The notes under the pieces: generated by a model
What the model was told of the DNA's origin: nothing
Database searches by the model: none
What the model saw: the letters and a program-made list of their open reading frames with translations, nothing else
NCBI GenBank assembly: GCA_028291615.1
Contig: JAQGHM010000014.1
Span: 1 to 43,689 of the forward strand
Direction of reading: 5' to 3'
Source: Phycisphaerales bacterium
GTDB lineage: Bacteria > Planctomycetota > Phycisphaerae > Tepidisphaerales > Tepidisphaeraceae
DNA length: 43,689 nucleotides
Program-made: the position numbers and the translations under genes
Part shown: in pieces, positions 21,922 to 30,372 of the stretch
Position numbering within the stretch: the first letter of the stretch is position 1
Layout: each line of letters opens with the position of its first letter

Positions 21922-23721
21922 ATGCGCACGTTTTTTCCGATCATCGTCCTATTATGCTGCTGCTCCCTGGCCGATGCCGAGGTCGCCGCGCCGCGCTCGT
22001 CGGAGGAGGTTTTCGATTCTGGCCGCGTTCACACGATCCACCTCCGCGTCCCCGCGCAGGCTTGGAAGATGCTCCAGCCGGGCGCGGCGTCGCACAAGCC
22101 TTCGAAGCGTGCGGGGGCGGCCACGCAACCGGCGAACGATGACGACGACGTGCGGCTTCGGCCGGGGCAGCCGAGCGCCAGATATGCCTACGTCCGCAGT
22201 GAGATCGACTATGACGGCGAGCGCGTCACGAACCTGGGCATTCGGCTGAAAGGGAACAGCTCGTATGGTGTCTCCGCTGCTTCGCCGCGTCGCCCGTTTA
22301 AGCTGGATTTCGAGCGGTTCGTCGATGGCCGGCACTTCGCGGGGCTGTCATCGCTCAATCTCAACAATGCCGCGTTTGATTCATCGCAGGTGCGCGAGAC
22401 GTTTGCGTTTGCGTTGTTTCGAGAGCTTGGCGTTCCGGCGCCGCGCACGGGGCACGCGTTGGTTTACCTGACCGTGCCTGGCTTGTACGACCAGGAGTAC
22501 CTTGGCCTCTACACGCTGATCGAGGAAGTGGATCACAAGTTCCTCAAGCGGAACTTTGCGCGACCGGACGGCCTGCTGTTAAAACCCGGGGGGATGCGCG
22601 GGCTGGTCTATTTTGGCGACGACTGGAGCGCGTACAAGTCGCGTTACAATCCGAAAGGGGATGCGCCGCCGGAGCAGGCGCGGCGCGTGATGGAGCTTGC
22701 GAAGCTGATCAATCGCGCCGACGACGCGATGTTTGGCCTGAAGATCGAATCTTATGTGGACGTGGATGAGTTTCTCCGCTATCTCGCGGTCAACTCGGCG
22801 ATCACCAATTTCGACAGCTTTCTCTCGACGGGGCACAACTATTACCTCTATTGCGATCCGGCGGATGGGCGATTCCATTTCCTGCCGTGGGACATGAACC
22901 TGTCGTTCGGCGCGTACAGTTGGCTGGGTACGGCGGAGCAGACGTCCGATTGCAGCATCACCCATGCCTATGCGGACCACAACCGGCTGATCGAGCGACT
23001 GCTGGCGATCGACGCTTACGCGTCGGCGTATCGGGCGCACGTGCGGCGGTTGGTGGACGGGCCAATGGGTGAGTCGGCGATGCGGGCGCGGTTTGAGGCG
23101 GTCGCGCCGGTCTTTCAGGCGGCCGGGCGGGCGGCGCGGGACGTGGGTCGGTTCGGCAGCGCCGCGACGCAACCGTCCAGCGGCATGGGATTCAGGCCGA
23201 CCGACCTTCGCACTTACGTCGCCCAGCGCACCGAATCGATCCGGATGCAACTCGACGGCAAGCGGCGGGGGTATCTGCCGGGATTTCGTGATCCGCAATG
23301 CGTGCCAGCCGAGTGGGCGCCGTATGCCACCGCCGCGGTGGCGATGATGGCGGCGGCGGATGCGGATGGCGACGGGCGGCTTAATGATGCGGAGGTCGGC
23401 GCAGCGTTCGAGCGGTTACGGACGGCGGCGGACCTGGGTCCTACTGGTGCGATCGAACGCGCTGCGGCTACCGCCGCTATTGAGCGCGTCATGACCGAGG
23501 ATATGCGCCCACGCGTTCCCGCCGCCGCGTGGGCGGATTGGCTCTTTCGCATCGCCGACGCGAACAAGGATGGCCGCCTCGATTCTGCTGAGATTCTCAC
23601 GGCCTATCACAAGCTCCTCGCCGGCGAAGACCGCGACGGCGACGGCATGCTCGACGGGCGCGAGCTCCTTGAGACGCTTGCCGGCAGCCGCGCGCCGGCC
23701 GACGCTCAGTTAAAGCGCTGA
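21922..23721 (+). CDS. Secreted CotH-kinase family protein with C-terminal EF-hand loops
   Basis: 599 aa. ATG 21922 begins a signal peptide, MRTFFPIIVLLCCCSLADA, so the longer frame is not used. The body matches the CotH kinase fold: NLGIRLKGNSSYG, PFKLDFERFVDGRHFAGLSSL, LNLNNAAFDSSQVRE, EYLGLYTLIEEVDHKFLKR and the catalytic-region FLPWDMNLSFG. CotH was shown to be a protein kinase in spore coats; its role in planctomycetes is unknown. The C-terminal 140 residues hold three EF-hand-like loops, DADGDGRLNDAE, DANKDGRLDSAE and DRDGDGMLDGRE, implying calcium binding outside the cytoplasm. It precedes another secreted protein. Confidence 0.85.
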   Translation: MRTFFPIIVLLCCCSLADAEVAAPRSSEEVFDSGRVHTIHLRVPAQAWKMLQPGAASHKPSKRAGAATQPANDDDDVRLRPGQPSARYAYVRSEIDYDGERVTNLGIRLKGNSSYGVSAASPRRPFKLDFERFVDGRHFAGLSSLNLNNAAFDSSQVRETFAFALFRELGVPAPRTGHALVYLTVPGLYDQEYLGLYTLIEEVDHKFLKRNFARPDGLLLKPGGMRGLVYFGDDWSAYKSRYNPKGDAPPEQARRVMELAKLINRADDAMFGLKIESYVDVDEFLRYLAVNSAITNFDSFLSTGHNYYLYCDPADGRFHFLPWDMNLSFGAYSWLGTAEQTSDCSITHAYADHNRLIERLLAIDAYASAYRAHVRRLVDGPMGESAMRARFEAVAPVFQAAGRAARDVGRFGSAATQPSSGMGFRPTDLRTYVAQRTESIRMQLDGKRRGYLPGFRDPQCVPAEWAPYATAAVAMMAAADADGDGRLNDAEVGAAFERLRTAADLGPTGAIERAAATAAIERVMTEDMRPRVPAAAWADWLFRIADANKDGRLDSAEILTAYHKLLAGEDRDGDGMLDGRELLETLAGSRAPADAQLKR

Positions 23722-23764
23722 TCGGTTATCATTCGCGCACCTTTCGCGAACGGGAGACCTGTGC

Positions 23765-26230
23765 ATGCTGCGAAACCTGGCCGTCTTTGTCCTGGCCGTC
23801 CTTGCGCTTCCCGCGCTCGGTCAGCAACCGGCGGCCATTAAGCCCAAGACGCCGCCGCCGAAGCTTTGGCTGGAGATGGACCGCGGGCCGGTGGTCAGCG
23901 CGACGATCGAGTCGGCGTACCCGCAGCGCAACATCACGCAGAAGGGGATCGCGATCCGGCTCGACGAAAAGTCGCAGGCTTACGTGCTGTTCGACGAGGA
24001 TCTGTTTCGCTATTCAATCGCGTGGACGGGCGGGTTCATCGACTTCAAGGGCGTGCTGTTTGACGGACAGCACCGCGTCTGGCCGAGCGTTGTCGGGCAA
24101 CCGATCTTCGGCACGTCGCTCGCGCCGGGCTGGGGGCACAACGGGAACTTTGACGATCCGCGGACGCGATATAAATCCACGGAGTACACGAAGGAATCGG
24201 AGGAGTGGAAGAATCGTCCGTACGGGCCGCTGCCTCATGAGCATGCGCAGTACAAGGGGCTTTATTTCCATGGCCAACAGGTGATTCTTTCTTACACGGT
24301 TGGCGGCACGGCGATCCTTGATTCACCCGGACTGCAACGAGCTGGCGGGGTTGACGTCATCACGCGCACGCTCAACATCGCTAAAGCCGATGCTGACCTT
24401 GACCTGGAGATTCTTGAACACCCTTCGGCCAACGCCAAGATCCTCGCGGGCATTCGTCCGCCGACGGCAAAACGTCAGGCCACCGCGCAAGGAAGCGTCG
24501 CGCTGCTCGGCGATCTCGCCGCCACGACACCCGCCACGCGCCCCGCGACGACGTCACCTGCCGATGGATCGATCGCGGTCATCGCCCAAGGCGCATCGAA
24601 TGACATGATCTTCTCGATCGTCGGCCAATCACATCTTCGCCTGCACATCCCGGCCGCCGCGACTCCGGCACGGCTCAAGCTCCTGATCGCCCGCGTCGAT
24701 TCGACGACGCTGAAGCCGTTCATCGCGGCGGCCGATTCCTCGCCAGCCGCGGTCGATCTCAGCACGCTGACCGCCGGCGGGCCGCCGCGCTATCCACAAG
24801 TCCTCGAGACTCACGGGACGCTTGCCCCGGCGGTGGAGGAAGGACCAGCCGCGCCGGGGCCGGCGTATGTCGTCGATACGCTCGCGGCGCCCAACGATAA
24901 TCCGTTCAAATCGCGGATGCGATTCGGCGCCTTCGACTTCTTCCCGGACGGCAAATCCGCTGCGATCACGACTTGGGACGGCGACGTCTGGCGCGTCTCG
25001 AACATCGACGAGAAGCTTGATCATCTGACATGGCAGCGGATTGCCACGGGTCTGTATCAGCCGCTGGGTTTGCAAATTATTGGCGATGCGATTTACGTCC
25101 TCTGCCGCGATCAAATGGTTCGCCTCCACGACCTCAACGGCGACGGCGAGATCGATTTCTACGAATGCTTCAACAACGACCATCAGGTGACCGAGCATTT
25201 TCACGAGTTCGCGATGGGGTTGCAGACCGACCCTCAGGGAAACTTTTACTATGCCAAGAGCGCCCGGCACGCGCTGGATGCGGTCGTGCCGCAGCACGGG
25301 ACGCTGCTGAAGGTATCGCGCGACGGCACGAAGACCGAGATCCTCGCCAATGGCTTTCGCGCGGCCAACGGCATTGGGATCGGCCCGAACGGCGAGCTAG
25401 CGGCTACGGATCAGGAAGGATTCTGGACGCCTGCCAATCGCATCAATCTGTTCACACCTTCAGCGGACGGCACGCCATTCTTTGGGAATCTCTGGTCGTA
25501 TTTAGGCGCGCCGCGGACGATGAAGGAGGGGTTTGATCCACCGCTCTGCTGGATTCCGGTGAATGTGGATCGCTCGCCGGCTGAGGACCTCTGGGTTACG
25601 AGCGACAGGTGGGGGCCGCTCAAGGGTCAATTGATTCACACGTCCTACGGAACCGGCAAACTGTTTCTCGTGCTTCACGAGACGGTCGATGGCGTTCCGC
25701 AGGGCGGAGTTGTTCCGTTTCCCGATCTGGCCTTTCGCACCGGGACGATGCGGGCGCGATTTAATCCGGTGGACGGCCAGCTTTACGCCTGCGGCCTGGT
25801 CGGCTGGGCGACGAACATGACCGAGCCGGGCGGCTTCCACCGGATTCGCTACACGGGTAAGCCGCTGCGGATGCCGACGGCGCTTTACGTGCAGAAGGAT
25901 TCAATCACACTTTCCTTTTCCGATCCGCTGAATAAGGCTGCGGCGGAAGACCCCGCCAGTTATGCGGTGCAGCAGTGGGGATATCGGTGGACGCAGAATT
26001 ACGGCTCGAAGCACTACAGCGTCGCCGATTCCAAGAAGGAAGGGCACGACGACGTGGAGGTGACGGCGGCAACGCTTGGCGAGGACGGTCGAACCGTCAC
26101 GCTCAAGATTGCTTCATTGCAGCCGGTGATGCAGATGAAGATACAGGTCAGCTTGAAGACCGCGGATGGCAAGCCGCTCGTGCACACGATTCATAACACG
26201 ATCAATCGGGTGCCGGCGAAGAGTAATTAG
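23765..26230 (+). CDS. Large secreted protein, DUF6797-like with beta-propeller region
   Basis: 821 aa. A signal peptide, MLRNLAVFVLAVLALPALG, is followed by an N-terminal domain (IAIRLDEKSQAYVLFDEDLF, WTGGFIDFKGVLFDG, GPLPHEHAQYKGLYFHGQ) of the DUF6797 type. A middle propeller-like region resembles sorbosone-dehydrogenase proteins (GDVWRVSNIDE, LGLQIIGDAIYVLCRDQMVRL, GFRAANGIGIGPNGELAATD). An EF-hand-like loop, LNGDGEIDFYE, lies within it. Planctomycete relatives often carry a C-terminal cytochrome c domain; no CxxCH is present here. Probably periplasmic or surface located, perhaps in polysaccharide use; the exact role is unknown. Its stop overlaps the convergent small gene by 4 bp. Confidence 0.75.
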   Translation: MLRNLAVFVLAVLALPALGQQPAAIKPKTPPPKLWLEMDRGPVVSATIESAYPQRNITQKGIAIRLDEKSQAYVLFDEDLFRYSIAWTGGFIDFKGVLFDGQHRVWPSVVGQPIFGTSLAPGWGHNGNFDDPRTRYKSTEYTKESEEWKNRPYGPLPHEHAQYKGLYFHGQQVILSYTVGGTAILDSPGLQRAGGVDVITRTLNIAKADADLDLEILEHPSANAKILAGIRPPTAKRQATAQGSVALLGDLAATTPATRPATTSPADGSIAVIAQGASNDMIFSIVGQSHLRLHIPAAATPARLKLLIARVDSTTLKPFIAAADSSPAAVDLSTLTAGGPPRYPQVLETHGTLAPAVEEGPAAPGPAYVVDTLAAPNDNPFKSRMRFGAFDFFPDGKSAAITTWDGDVWRVSNIDEKLDHLTWQRIATGLYQPLGLQIIGDAIYVLCRDQMVRLHDLNGDGEIDFYECFNNDHQVTEHFHEFAMGLQTDPQGNFYYAKSARHALDAVVPQHGTLLKVSRDGTKTEILANGFRAANGIGIGPNGELAATDQEGFWTPANRINLFTPSADGTPFFGNLWSYLGAPRTMKEGFDPPLCWIPVNVDRSPAEDLWVTSDRWGPLKGQLIHTSYGTGKLFLVLHETVDGVPQGGVVPFPDLAFRTGTMRARFNPVDGQLYACGLVGWATNMTEPGGFHRIRYTGKPLRMPTALYVQKDSITLSFSDPLNKAAAEDPASYAVQQWGYRWTQNYGSKHYSVADSKKEGHDDVEVTAATLGEDGRTVTLKIASLQPVMQMKIQVSLKTADGKPLVHTIHNTINRVPAKSN

Positions 26231-26430
26231 AAAAGCGGGAGTTGCTGGTCGGTGAGGATCGCGGGATCGAACGTGGGGCGGAGGGGTTGGCCGGTGCGGG
26301 CGTCGGTGGCGAAGATGGGGAAGGATCGCCCGCCTTGCGCGGCTCTAGCCAGGATGTATTGGGCCATCTCGTCGCCGACGTGTAGGCTGAGCGTGGCGCG
26401 GAGCTTTTGCTGGAGTTCAGTGAGTTTCAA
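26227..26430 (-). CDS. Small unknown protein with TTG start, coupled to the upstream gene
   Basis: 67 aa, starting LKLTELQQKLRATLSLHVGDEMAQ. The TTG at 26430 has a perfect AAGGAG at 26438-26443 (minus strand, 7-nt spacing). It overlaps the end of the upstream membrane-protein gene by 14 bp, which implies translational coupling. The remainder (AQYILARAAQGGRSFPIFATD, PTFDPAILTDQQLPLF) shows no known motif, signal peptide or membrane helix. The longer open frame to 26577 is mostly a shadow of the membrane-protein gene. Its stop codon overlaps that of the convergent DUF6797-like gene. Confidence 0.55.
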   Translation of the reverse strand: MKLTELQQKLRATLSLHVGDEMAQYILARAAQGGRSFPIFATDARTGQPLRPTFDPAILTDQQLPLF

Positions 26431-28228
26431 GTTTTGGCTCCTTCGTGTCCAGATCGTACAGGTGATAGGCGTCTTTTTCAAAAGCCGCGTGAAGGGTGGG
26501 TAGGGGGCGTGCGGTGATGACGTAGCGCGCACCATATTGCCGTGCGACCGCTGTGAGGTGCTCGGTCCGCAGCGCATCGTATCGCGCGGCGATGGCGGCG
26601 TGGGCGAGGTCGAACCGTTTGGGGAGGTTGGTGAGTGGCTGATCGAGCACCGCCTCCAGGCGCTTTTGCCATTCTGCCATTTCGCTGGAGAGCTGGGGGA
26701 CGTTCTTGAAGTTCACGACGATCGCCCGCTGGGCGTGGTAGCGGAAGAGCTGCTCGTTGGGCGGGACAATGAAGAGCGCGTCGATCGGCGTGTGGTCGCG
26801 CGCCCAGTGGCAGACTTCGAGGTAGGCGCGGCCGCCGTCGTGGGCGATGGCGATTTGCAATCCCAGGTAGTTGCGGAAAAGCGCGAAGAGGAGGATCAAT
26901 CCAGCGGCGACGCGGTGATCGGCCCGGGGCTTGGGTACGTCCTGCCGGAAGCAAATGTAGGTGACGCCCGCGACCATGATGGCGATGAAGAGCAGCAGGG
27001 GGCCGAGGTTTGCGCCGACGAACGCAGCGGCGGTTGATGACGGGCGGGCGAAGCGGATGGCCACGAGTCCTAGGATCGCTGCGAGCGGCAGGGCGATCAG
27101 GGCGCGGCGCACATTTTGGCGCGCCATGATGCCGGGGTCGAGCAGGAAGGCCGCTGCGCCGATGCAAGAGAGGAGCTTGGCGTAGATGCTGGAGCGGAAG
27201 AGGCTCATTTGGATGAGCGGCTCAGAGACGAAGATGACGCCGGCGAAGAGGAGGGCGATCAGTTGCAGTGCGAGGAAGAACGTGAAAGCGAAGGCGGCGC
27301 GCACGGGGGCGGCGATCGTCCGCCGTCGGTAGGCGATGATTGCGAGTGGGATTGGCCAGAGGAAGGAAATCCAAAGCGCGGCGGGCCAGGAGAGGGGGTC
27401 GTAGTGATGAGGGTGGCGGAGATGGACGTAGAGGTTTACGAAGTCTCTTAGCGGCATCTTCGGTACGTGCGCCAGCGCCAGGCGTGCGGCTGGAAGAATG
27501 CTGGGCAATGCGAAGAGGAGAATCAGTCCGAACCAGAGAATGGCGCGCGTGATTGAGGCGGTCGGCGTTGTGTTCTCTTCACGGGCGGGACGCCCGTGCC
27601 ACCTGTGGAAGATGAAGCCTGTTGGCCAGAATGCCAGTGCGATCAGCGCGTGATTCAGGTGGAACAGGCTGGCGACGGCCATTGCGGCGGCGGCTGGACC
27701 GATGCGTCCTTCGATCCAGAATCCGATACCCCAGAGAAGCGCCACATTGGCGACGTTTCCCGGCAAGAAGGAACTGTCCTGCAAAAACTGGTACGACCCA
27801 AGGCCCGTTCCGCCCGCGCTAAGGTAGTAAAGCAGCACCGACAGCAGGTAGCCGCGCGCATCAAGTCCAAGTATGAGCGATAGCCGAATCCACGCCACAT
27901 GCAGCAGCACCACAAGGCTGAGGTAAAGGATGAGGAATGCCGGCTCGACTATTCCGGCCCGCATCAGCGTCGCCGTCAGCTTGTTGAACGCGACGTGGTA
28001 CTGCAGCGTGTGCGTCGTCCACCAGTCGTTGGCTAGCAGTTCCGGGTGCACCTCGCGCAGCGGCTCGATCAGGTAAACCGTGTGGTTTCCGCCGCCGAAC
28101 TGATAGCCGCGCAGCACGAGCGTGATCGCGATGCCCAGGAGCAGGGGGAGCAGCAGGCGCGATAGACCTTGCGCGGTGTGGGATGAAGCGGTGGGGTTCG
28201 ACATCTGCAATGCCGCGTGTCGCTTCAT
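26417..28228 (-). CDS. Polytopic membrane protein, GT-C or DUF6798-like
   Basis: 603 aa with about ten to eleven hydrophobic segments (for example LLLPLLLGIAITLVLRGYQF, FLILYLSLVVLLHVAWIRL, LILLFALPSILPAARLAL, LLLFIAIMVAGVTYICF) and a soluble C-terminal domain. The early loop GGGNHTVYLIEPLREVHPEL and DWWTTHTLQYH recalls planctomycete DUF6798-like proteins and GT-C glycosyltransferase-like folds, but no catalytic motif is certain. ATG 28228 lies 3 nt after the stop of the upstream beta-lactamase-like gene; ATG 28204 is an alternative. A palindromic repeat (27580-27598) is embedded in frame in a loop, read as HGRPAREEN. Confidence 0.65.
   Translation of the reverse strand: MKRHAALQMSNPTASSHTAQGLSRLLLPLLLGIAITLVLRGYQFGGGNHTVYLIEPLREVHPELLANDWWTTHTLQYHVAFNKLTATLMRAGIVEPAFLILYLSLVVLLHVAWIRLSLILGLDARGYLLSVLLYYLSAGGTGLGSYQFLQDSSFLPGNVANVALLWGIGFWIEGRIGPAAAAMAVASLFHLNHALIALAFWPTGFIFHRWHGRPAREENTTPTASITRAILWFGLILLFALPSILPAARLALAHVPKMPLRDFVNLYVHLRHPHHYDPLSWPAALWISFLWPIPLAIIAYRRRTIAAPVRAAFAFTFFLALQLIALLFAGVIFVSEPLIQMSLFRSSIYAKLLSCIGAAAFLLDPGIMARQNVRRALIALPLAAILGLVAIRFARPSSTAAAFVGANLGPLLLFIAIMVAGVTYICFRQDVPKPRADHRVAAGLILLFALFRNYLGLQIAIAHDGGRAYLEVCHWARDHTPIDALFIVPPNEQLFRYHAQRAIVVNFKNVPQLSSEMAEWQKRLEAVLDQPLTNLPKRFDLAHAAIAARYDALRTEHLTAVARQYGARYVITARPLPTLHAAFEKDAYHLYDLDTKEPKLETH
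27580..27598. repeat. Palindromic repeat inside a coding sequence
   Basis: CACGGGCG (27580-27587), GGA, CGCCCGTG (27591-27598): a perfect 8-bp stem with a 3-nt loop, followed by CCACC. It is read in frame in an extramembrane loop of the membrane protein. It looks like a short mobile palindrome of the REP type rather than protein-driven sequence. Confidence 0.55.
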
Positions 28229-28231
28229 CGG

Positions 28232-29422
28232 TTATTTCATCGCGTCCACCGCCGCCTGCTGGAACGTCTTGCGGACGTCGCTGGCGTCGGAGTTGGCGAA
28301 GTTCTGCCGCTGCACCATCAGCACGTACGCGACGCCCTTCACCGGGTCGATCCAGGCCTGCGTGCCGTAAGCCCCGCCGTGCCCGAACGTGCCGGGCGAG
28401 AGCATCGCGGTGACGCCCTGCGGCTCGCGCACGACGCAGACGGCTGTGCCCCACCCGTTGCCGGGCGTGAAACCGGTCTTCACGTCGCCGGAGAGGATGC
28501 TCGACATCAGCTTGATCGATTCGGGCCTGAGATAGATCCGGCCGTCGAGCGCGCCGTTGTTGAGGAGCATCTGGCAGAAGCGGGCGTAGTCTGAGGCGGT
28601 GGAATAGAGGCCGCCATTGGCAAGTGGCACGCGGCCGGTGTCGGCCAGGTCGAGGCCGGCGAAGAGCGAGACGATGGCCGGTTCCAGTTTTCCGGTCTCC
28701 TTGCTCTTCGAATAGGTTCGCGCGGTTCGCGCCTGCTGCGCCTTGGACGGATAGAACGTCGTGTCGCGCATGCCCAGCGGGCCGGTGATGCGCTTCTCGA
28801 GGAAATCCGGCAGCGGCTGCCCCGAGGCGATCTCGATGATGCGCCCGAGCGTGTTGATACCCGACTGGCAATACATCCACTTCTCACCCGGCTCAAACTT
28901 CGTTGGCTTGTCCACGAAATGCGGGATCAGGTCTGACAGAGTCTTGGCAGCCTTCTGCTGCTCCACGGTCGCTTCCGACAAGCCTGAGGTGTGCGTGAGC
29001 AAGTGCCGCAGGGTGAGGTTAGCCGGCTTGCCAGACGGCGTCTTGATATTCGCGAAATCCGGGATGAACTTGGCAACCGGATCTTCAATGCTGAGCTTTT
29101 GCTCGTCCTGCAGCATGAGGATGGCCGTGCCGGTCAGCGGCTTGGTCATAGAGGCGATCCAGAAGATCGCATCGGGTTTCATCGGCGTGTGTGCTGAAGA
29201 GTCGGATTCGCCGATGGCCGCCAGGTGCACGATACGGTCCTTCGTGGCGACGAGCGTAACCGCGCCTGTGATCTCATTGTCGGCAATGAAAGGCTTGAGC
29301 GCCTCGGCGATTGCCGGGAAGTTTCCCGAGTCCGGCGGGGCGGCGCTTGCGGGGACGGACGGAACAAACAATGCAACGAAACCAAGCAGGATGACGGAGA
29401 GCCCGAGCAGGGATTTGTTCAT
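28232..29422 (-). CDS. Serine hydrolase, beta-lactamase (class C/PBP) fold, secreted
   Basis: 396 aa with a signal peptide (MNKSLLGLSVILLGFVALFV...PASA). The serine motif SxxK is in FWIASMTKPLTG. The second motif, usually YxN, appears as YCQSGINTLGRI, a variant also seen in esterase-like relatives. The third motif is HGGAYGT, the HxG triad of EstB-type proteins. TLRHLLTHTSGL is a standard family segment. Likely a periplasmic carboxylesterase or DD-peptidase-like enzyme rather than an antibiotic-resistance beta-lactamase. It ends 3 nt before the membrane-protein gene, so they are probably one operon, and it follows ddl by 48 bp. Confidence 0.85.
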   Translation of the reverse strand: MNKSLLGLSVILLGFVALFVPSVPASAAPPDSGNFPAIAEALKPFIADNEITGAVTLVATKDRIVHLAAIGESDSSAHTPMKPDAIFWIASMTKPLTGTAILMLQDEQKLSIEDPVAKFIPDFANIKTPSGKPANLTLRHLLTHTSGLSEATVEQQKAAKTLSDLIPHFVDKPTKFEPGEKWMYCQSGINTLGRIIEIASGQPLPDFLEKRITGPLGMRDTTFYPSKAQQARTARTYSKSKETGKLEPAIVSLFAGLDLADTGRVPLANGGLYSTASDYARFCQMLLNNGALDGRIYLRPESIKLMSSILSGDVKTGFTPGNGWGTAVCVVREPQGVTAMLSPGTFGHGGAYGTQAWIDPVKGVAYVLMVQRQNFANSDASDVRKTFQQAAVDAMK

Positions 29423-29470
29423 GCCCGGCAGTCTAAACGTGAACCGCAGAAATCGGAAGCGGTCATGCGC

Positions 29471-30367
29471 CTAAGCCGCCCGTGCCGCGGCCCGCTTCAC
29501 GAGTCGATCAACCAATTGTGCGAATGGGATGCCCGCGTGTCCCGCCGCCTCCGGCAGCAGGCTCTTCGACGTGAACCCCGGCAGCGTGTTGATTTCAAGC
29601 AGGTATGGCTCCTGGCTCTTCTCGTCGATCATCACGTCCACGCGCGCCAGGTCGCGCGCCCCCACCACGGAGTTCGCCTTTTCCACCAGTCGCTTGCAGC
29701 GCTCGATAAGCGGCGCCGGCAGGCCGGTGTCGAAGCGATGCTCGGTGTCGTTCCGTTTGTATTTCGCTTCGTAATCGAAGAACTCGACCTTGGCGACGAT
29801 GCGAATCGGCGCCAGCGCTTTCTCTTCGAGCAGACCGACCGTCAGTTCAGGCCCCTTGATAAACTGCTCCACCAGCGCTCGCCCGTGCTTATCCAGCAGC
29901 GTCTGGAGCGCCTTGTCCGCGTCGGCCTGGTTCTGGCAGATGTAGACGTCGACGCTTGATCCCGAATCCACGGCCTTCACAGCGCATGGCGCGCGAACCG
30001 CCGTTACCGGATTCGCGTTGGTCACCAGCTCATATGCCGGCGTCGGCAGATCCGCCTTTTCCCATGCCATTTTCGTCGCCGCCTTATCCATTCCCAGTCG
30101 CGACGCCGCCGATCCCGAACCCACGAACCGCACGCCCCGCGCCTCCAGAACTGCCTGCAACTGCCCGTCTTCGCCCCACGTCCCGTGCAGCACCGGGAAC
30201 ACCACCTCCGTCGGCTTGGCCAGCGCCGCCTCCAGCGTCTCGGGCCTCACGTCCACTTCATGAACCGTATGCCCCGCATCGCGCAGCCCCTGCGCCACCG
30301 CCTTGCCAGAAACCAGCGAAACTTCCCTTTCCGCGCTGGGACCACCGTAGAGAACAGTTACATTCAT
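29471..30367 (-). CDS. ddl: D-alanine--D-alanine ligase
   Basis: 298-aa ATP-grasp ligase making the D-Ala-D-Ala dipeptide for the peptidoglycan stem. N-terminal motif VLYGGPSAEREVSLVSG, then VFPVLHGTWGEDGQLQAVLE, ATP-grasp core VEQFIKGPELTVGLLE, and the C-terminal metal-binding RVDVMID...PYLLEINTLPGFT. ATG 30367 (MNVTVLYGG) is preferred over the longer frame; it starts 5 nt after the murB stop, implying co-translation. It is the last gene of the cell-wall cluster here; the usual ftsQ, ftsA and ftsZ do not follow. Confidence 0.93.
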   Translation of the reverse strand: MNVTVLYGGPSAEREVSLVSGKAVAQGLRDAGHTVHEVDVRPETLEAALAKPTEVVFPVLHGTWGEDGQLQAVLEARGVRFVGSGSAASRLGMDKAATKMAWEKADLPTPAYELVTNANPVTAVRAPCAVKAVDSGSSVDVYICQNQADADKALQTLLDKHGRALVEQFIKGPELTVGLLEEKALAPIRIVAKVEFFDYEAKYKRNDTEHRFDTGLPAPLIERCKRLVEKANSVVGARDLARVDVMIDEKSQEPYLLEINTLPGFTSKSLLPEAAGHAGIPFAQLVDRLVKRAAARAA

Positions 30368-30372
30368 AGTAT

